Below are positions 60,802 through 64,000 of a stretch of DNA of 64,000 nt, piece by piece. Origin of the DNA: a virus; the IMG/VR virus record IMGVR_UViG_3300044821_000127, positions 1 to 64,000 of that record. The stretch is one strand, 5' to 3'. Under the pieces are notes generated by a model. It saw nothing but the letters and a program-made list of their open reading frames with translations, was not told the origin of the DNA and ran no database searches. A program made the position numbers and the translations under genes. Every line of letters starts with the position of its first letter. Positions within the stretch are counted from its first letter, which is position 1.

Positions 60802-61035
60802 CCGACGCCCTGGTCACGCTTGCCCGGCTGGAAAAGTTCATCAGCGGCAACTATGACGCCCACGTTGCGGTCCGCTCCGGCGCTGGCTACAAGACTTGCA
60901 TCTACTTGCTTCATGCCGGAAGCAATGTGAATATCCGGTAATTACATCGAGCGCGCCCCTGACGATTTCTGGATCGAGCAGGGCGACGACTTCGTGCCGA
61001 ACCTCGCGGCCTATCCCGATGTGATCGCGTACTGA
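60786..61035 (+). pseudogene. GC-rich gene fragment broken by the 52-nt insert
   Basis: Reading frame LTDALVTLARLEKFISGNYD ... RSGAGY up to 60890, then 52 foreign bases, then YIERAPDDFWIEQGDD ... PDVIAY to the TGA at 61033-61035. Deleting the 52 bases joins the two parts in frame. Composition and codon use differ from the phage genes around it, and no start is seen upstream. The following gene starts three bases after the stop, as in an operon. Confidence 0.6.
60891..60942. repeat. 52-nt permuted copy of terminase small-subunit sequence
   Basis: Exact copy of 58242-58277 (36 nt) followed by exact copy of 58226-58241 (16 nt), i.e. the source order is reversed, as from a circle. Flanked on both sides by TAC, possibly a 3-bp target duplication. 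Confidence 0.9.
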
Positions 61036-61038
61036 GCG

Positions 61039-61488
61039 ATGACCACTCTCTTCGATCTTCTGGCTCAGGCGTGCGGCCTCTCGCAAAGGGAGGCCGCAGA
61101 CTTTCTCCGGGTCCGGCTCGACACCATCAAATCCTGGGCCTCCGGTCGGCGTCAGGCGCCGCAGGACGCGCTGGCGGAACTGGCGACGCTGGCCAATCGG
61201 ATCGACACGGCCGCCGCCGAAGCGCTGGCGCAGATCGAAAGAATGGCCGCTCAGCATGGTATTCCGTCCGAGATCGACCTGGGTGTCGCCGCCGACGATG
61301 CCGAAGCCCAAAGCATCGGCTGGCCGTGCGTCGGCGCCCAATGCGCAAGTCTCGGCTTGGTCGTGGCGCGCGGCACGAAGCGCGGGTATCGTTTCCGCGT
61401 GTCGCCGCGCGGATCGACCGTCGCCACGGCTGCCGCGCTCTATTCCGGCGATTGGTCACACCCTACATCTAGTGGGTGTGGGTGCTAA
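61039..61488 (+). CDS. HTH protein in a foreign GC-rich block
   Basis: 149 aa. LSQREAADFLRVRLDTIKSWASGRRQAP is an XRE/YdiL-like helix-turn-helix. The rest is Ala-rich; the last dozen codons (SHPTSSGCGC) look like read-through past a recombination joint near 61456. High GC suggests origin from a proteobacterial chromosome or prophage. No obvious SD. Confidence 0.55.
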   Translation: MTTLFDLLAQACGLSQREAADFLRVRLDTIKSWASGRRQAPQDALAELATLANRIDTAAAEALAQIERMAAQHGIPSEIDLGVAADDAEAQSIGWPCVGAQCASLGLVVARGTKRGYRFRVSPRGSTVATAAALYSGDWSHPTSSGCGC

Positions 61489-61544
61489 CCGGATAGGCAA
61501 GGAATAAACTAATTTAAAATCTTGATAAAAAAAAAAAAAAGAAG

Positions 61545-61576
61545 AAGCCCCGGTACATCCCTACCGGGGCTTTTTT
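61545..61576. terminator. Bidirectional rho-independent terminator
   Basis: AAGCCCCGGTA (61545-61555) pairs with TACCGGGGCTT (61562-61572), 11 bp, T run after it on the plus strand and A14 before it, so it works both ways. Separates the HTH gene from the minus-strand set. 61489-61544 is otherwise empty. Confidence 0.85.
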
Positions 61577-61600
61577 ATTGGGGGTTGGAGGGGCGGAAAA

Positions 61601-61858
61601 CTAGCTTTCCAGGTTTTGCCATTTTGTTGGCCGAAGGATAACTCTATAGCCCTCACCCATTCCTCGGCCGGTCCATTCAATGCCGTCATGGCATGCGTAA
61701 ATTTGATACATGCGAGCGCGGAGGTGGTAACGAATTCGCCATCCTTTGCCGAGGATGCAAATACCGATTTTTGCGCCGCCAAGGGTAATAAGATCGTGAC
61801 AATTGCCCAGTGATCGTTCACCCACATAGGCGACAAGCCTGTCAGTCATTTTTGCCAT
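61601..61858 (-). CDS. 85-aa hypothetical protein
   Basis: AGGACTACTATC before the ATG. GWRIRYHLRARMYQIYACHD is Tyr/Arg-rich. A second frame on the same strand (61561-61836) is a shadow. Unknown. Confidence 0.55.
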   Translation of the reverse strand: MAKMTDRLVAYVGERSLGNCHDLITLGGAKIGICILGKGWRIRYHLRARMYQIYACHDGIEWTGRGMGEGYRVILRPTKWQNLES

Positions 61859-61871
61859 GATAGTAGTCCTT

Positions 61872-62069
61872 TCAATTCCAGGCCATGTTCAGGCCGTATT
61901 CTTCTAGGTCTTTCATAGTGAGGTGGTCGGGGATATCTTCACACGTTTCGGCCATTGTGACGCCCAGTTGATCAATGGCTTCCATTGTGGTGCGCGCCCG
62001 GATCATTGCAACCGCACGCCCGGTATCGACGTCATAGAATTTCACCACATGAGATTTGCTTTGTGCCAT
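61872..62069 (-). CDS. 65-aa hypothetical protein
   Basis: Start at 62069 with AAGGAAT upstream; an earlier in-frame ATG is less well placed. Beta-alpha fold pattern (HVVKFYDVDTGRAVAMI then a helix). Unknown. Confidence 0.55.
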   Translation of the reverse strand: MAQSKSHVVKFYDVDTGRAVAMIRARTTMEAIDQLGVTMAETCEDIPDHLTMKDLEEYGLNMAWN

Positions 62070-62088
62070 ATTCCTTACTCCCATAAGA

Positions 62089-62117
62089 AAAGGGTCAGGG
62101 ATTTTCGGCCCTGGCCC
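62089..62117 (-). terminator. Terminator after the frameshifted gene
   Basis: GGGCCAGGG (62117-62109) pairs with CCCTGACCC (62100-62092), one G-U pair, followed by TTTTCTT on the minus strand. Confidence 0.7.
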
Positions 62118-62142
62118 ATACTAGGAGGATGGTGGTTAGAAG

Positions 62143-62338
62143 TCAACGATACCTTTCCGGTTTGTACGGTGACGGCGGATGGGCCAATCTTCCGGGTCTG
62201 GGCGATTTACCTTCCGAACCGTCAGCGGCCTTATTCGCGTCGGCCCGGATCTCAAGATTTTCCCGGTGATTGGCTCTTTTGTTTTCGCGGTTAAGGTGCT
62301 TGGTTGGCCGACCGAGTTTTACTTTCGGTGTAAGGCAT
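62143..62338 (-). pseudogene. Probable small gene with a one-base frameshift after its start
   Basis: ATG at 62338 with a strong GGAGATAAAA site gives only 15 codons. If one T in CCTTAC (right after the start) is left out, a frame of about 64 codons opens (KLGRPTKHLNRENKRANH ... RPGRLAHPPSPY) to the TGA at 62143. A third frame ending at a TAA nearby also looks plausible, so the call is tentative. Sequencing error is possible. Confidence 0.3.
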
Positions 62339-62353
62339 TTTTATCTCCACAAG

Positions 62354-63514
62354 TTAGAAGTCAATAATTGGCGAGGAATATCCGACTTGAGTTTTACTGG
62401 CGTCGGGAAGGGCCAGCGCCATCGGGCGGGTGTAGACCTTGGCTAGCATGTCGCCCGCTGCCGTCTCAATGGCGATCCGGTCGTCCGTGAATGGCACTGA
62501 GCGCCCGTAGGCTGTAAGCCCCGTCACCACATCCCACAGTGTCTCCATGGGCCGGTTTTCGTCGTCCTTGAACGCCTTGACCACCAACGGCACCGTCCGC
62601 TTGCCAACCACATTACCCAACATGTCGATGACTTTGGGCTCGTCTAGCTTAGTAAGCTGTGCGACCTTCAGTCCTTCTTCAATACCCGCCGTACTGGCAT
62701 TGTGATACGCTTGCAACGCCGGCATCACCCGATCAATCCACAAGTTGGGCGCGTTCTTGCCGTGCCGAATGCTAACTTCCATAACCTGTTCCGCGCCCCA
62801 TACGATACGATTGCGACAGACGTCGTCAAAAAGAAATGTGGTGATAGAAAACCGCCGTGCGCCGACCTCAGAATTGGCAATGAAAAAGCCCCGAGCCATG
62901 GTTCCGGTCTTACCATTGCGGCGGTTAGGCAATTCAATCCGTTTCTTTTCATCTGCCAGAAAAATAAACATATCGTGGTCGGAAGCATAGAGGGTTGTGT
63001 TGTCTTTGGTAACGGTGACTTCCTTGCCAAATTCGCCCGGCACAACCCAATCACCATTCACCCCATCAATACCACGCGAAAGCAAAAGCCCAGTGATTTC
63101 ATCGCCCCAAATCCGGCCATACTTGGGGCCGTTCAGGGAGTTAACAATCCGCCCCTCGCCATTACTACGCAGGCGAAGGCCCACTTCATTTTCGGAAACC
63201 AATTGCATGGAATGGTTGAGGCATTCCGCTGCGAGTGGGACGGGCAGGTTGCGGATATAGTTCGCGGGCGCGGAAATCTTGCCACATAGGGTTGAAAGAG
63301 CGTGGTAGGTCGGAGAGTAGCCGATGCCCGCATTGCCAGTAAGCAACAAGTCGTCATTTTCCGCCACGATCTTAAGCCCGTTCCAATTGGTGACGATTTC
63401 CCGGCTTTCTTGCCGGACGAGAACTTGGGCGTTGTGCATTTCTTGCAGAGAGATGAACCGCTCGTCGTCCGAACGGGTTGCCCACTGGCGGGAGCACTGC
63501 ATGAGTTCGGTCAT
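62354..63514 (-). CDS. DUF932 family protein
   Basis: 386 aa. ADNYIRNLP-like APANYIRNLPV, SLNGPKYGRIWGDEI, GFFIANSEVGARRFSITTFLFDDVCRNRIVWG are clear marks of DUF932, a family common on phages and plasmids, function unknown. The ribosome site GGTAGGTAA lies partly in a CTACC-CGAAA-GGTAG hairpin, which could damp its translation. Ends in IIDF. Confidence 0.8.
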   Translation of the reverse strand: MTELMQCSRQWATRSDDERFISLQEMHNAQVLVRQESREIVTNWNGLKIVAENDDLLLTGNAGIGYSPTYHALSTLCGKISAPANYIRNLPVPLAAECLNHSMQLVSENEVGLRLRSNGEGRIVNSLNGPKYGRIWGDEITGLLLSRGIDGVNGDWVVPGEFGKEVTVTKDNTTLYASDHDMFIFLADEKKRIELPNRRNGKTGTMARGFFIANSEVGARRFSITTFLFDDVCRNRIVWGAEQVMEVSIRHGKNAPNLWIDRVMPALQAYHNASTAGIEEGLKVAQLTKLDEPKVIDMLGNVVGKRTVPLVVKAFKDDENRPMETLWDVVTGLTAYGRSVPFTDDRIAIETAAGDMLAKVYTRPMALALPDASKTQVGYSSPIIDF

Positions 63515-63613
63515 TTTATTACCTACCTTTCGGGTAGCTGGGGTTAGAAAATTTTACCAAAATCATCTTAGCAGATTTTCCTCACAAATAAGAAGAATTT
63601 TTTATTCCACCAG

Positions 63614-64000
63614 CTAGAATGTTGCGAGCCAGGCAGTTGCGTGAGCTAGTGCATCAGCAGACGTCACCACGCCCACAAGCGCCAAGGATATTGGTTGTGC
63701 CGCTTCGGCAGGTGTCGGATTTCGACAAAGAGTGTTCTCATAAATCATTGCCACATTCGCAACGTATGGTGCAAAGTTTTCTGCAACACCATTAATTCCC
63801 CGCACAGACAACTGTGCAATCCAGTAATTTAGTCCAACCAAATCTGGAACCCTTGCGAATACGGCTTGGTAGAGCAAAGCAACCGGCGCATCGACCGCCG
63901 GAACTGCCGCAGATAACCCAGGATCAATAACCGGGAATGTCAGTCCAAGAGCATGCATTACGTCAGGAACAACATGCAATACGTCCGCCGCTAATGTGGG
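63614..64000 (-). CDS. DUF4214-like protein, 5' end cut by window edge
   Basis: The frame is open to the right edge, so the start is missing; the visible part is 128 codons. VALLYQAVFARVPDLVGLNYWIAQLSVRG matches DUF4214 repeats of secreted and surface proteins, where the LY-x-xx-xR-x-PD...GLxYW pattern is typical. C-terminal end is Ala-rich. May be a tail or surface-binding protein. 63515-63613 holds the leader of the DUF932 gene only. Confidence 0.6.
   Translation of the reverse strand, partial: PTLAADVLHVVPDVMHALGLTFPVIDPGLSAAVPAVDAPVALLYQAVFARVPDLVGLNYWIAQLSVRGINGVAENFAPYVANVAMIYENTLCRNPTPAEAAQPISLALVGVVTSADALAHATAWLATF

Noticed and set aside
61457-61479. CACACCC...GGGTGTG inverted repeat as a transposon end
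   Set aside because: No matching partner at the other side of the GC-rich block and no transposase.
61482-61492. 11-nt match GTGCTAACCGG with 58283-58293
   Set aside because: Near the permuted repeat source, but 11-nt matches are expected by chance in 64 kb.

Overview
This window is most of the genome of a tailed phage of the podovirus type. The host is Gram-negative, probably a proteobacterium; that is inferred from a lipobox lipoprotein, Sec-type signal peptides with A-x-A cleavage sites, and GC-rich passenger genes that look proteobacterial. The structural genes resemble two known schemes. The portal, scaffold, capsid and a Bbp16-like cement protein follow the Bordetella BPP-1 type. The internal virion proteins and tail tube follow the T7 type (gp11, gp12, gp13, gp14 and gp16-like). 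I see no integrase, CI/Cro pair, reverse transcriptase or CRISPR array, so I read it as lytic or as a fragment lacking the lysogeny region.

Layout. From 1 to 542 (minus strand) a gene with an alanine/tyrosine repeat runs off the left edge; its leader can fold into a terminator-like structure. From about 870 to 22101 (plus strand) is a tightly packed early region of more than 50 mostly small genes, often joined by ATGA or TAATG overlaps. It contains an SF1 helicase, a HIRAN-domain protein, zinc-finger proteins, a Cas4/RecB-like nuclease, a Sak4-like ATPase with a probable ssDNA-binding partner, a tRNA-Gln, a uracil-DNA-glycosylase/exonuclease protein, a separate family A polymerase and a DUF3987-like helicase. 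A gene-free stretch at 10639-10828 can fold into a multi-branched RNA.

From 22086 to 58483 (minus strand) is the late region. Read in the direction of transcription it holds the terminase subunits (the large one carries an intein in its P-loop), portal, scaffold, capsid, cement protein, head accessories, several proteins with signal peptides including two related tail proteins, the tail tube, internal virion proteins, a very large metallopeptidase-like protein, and a lysis cassette with a lipase at its end. A consensus sigma70-type promoter followed by a hairpin-and-terminator leader lies at 53050-53190.

From 58484 to 64000 is a mosaic accessory region: repeats that look like operators or iterons, an unknown 281-aa gene, a GC-rich foreign block with an HTH protein, and a minus-strand set ending in a DUF932 protein and a DUF4214-like protein cut by the right edge.

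The most unusual signals are two short exact copies of resident gene segments inside GC-rich genes. One is a 48-nt, codon-aligned copy at 6977-7024 (source 8709-8756). The other is a 52-nt circularly permuted copy at 60891-60942 (source 58226-58277), whose removal restores the interrupted reading frame. All structure and function calls come from reading the sequence without database searches.
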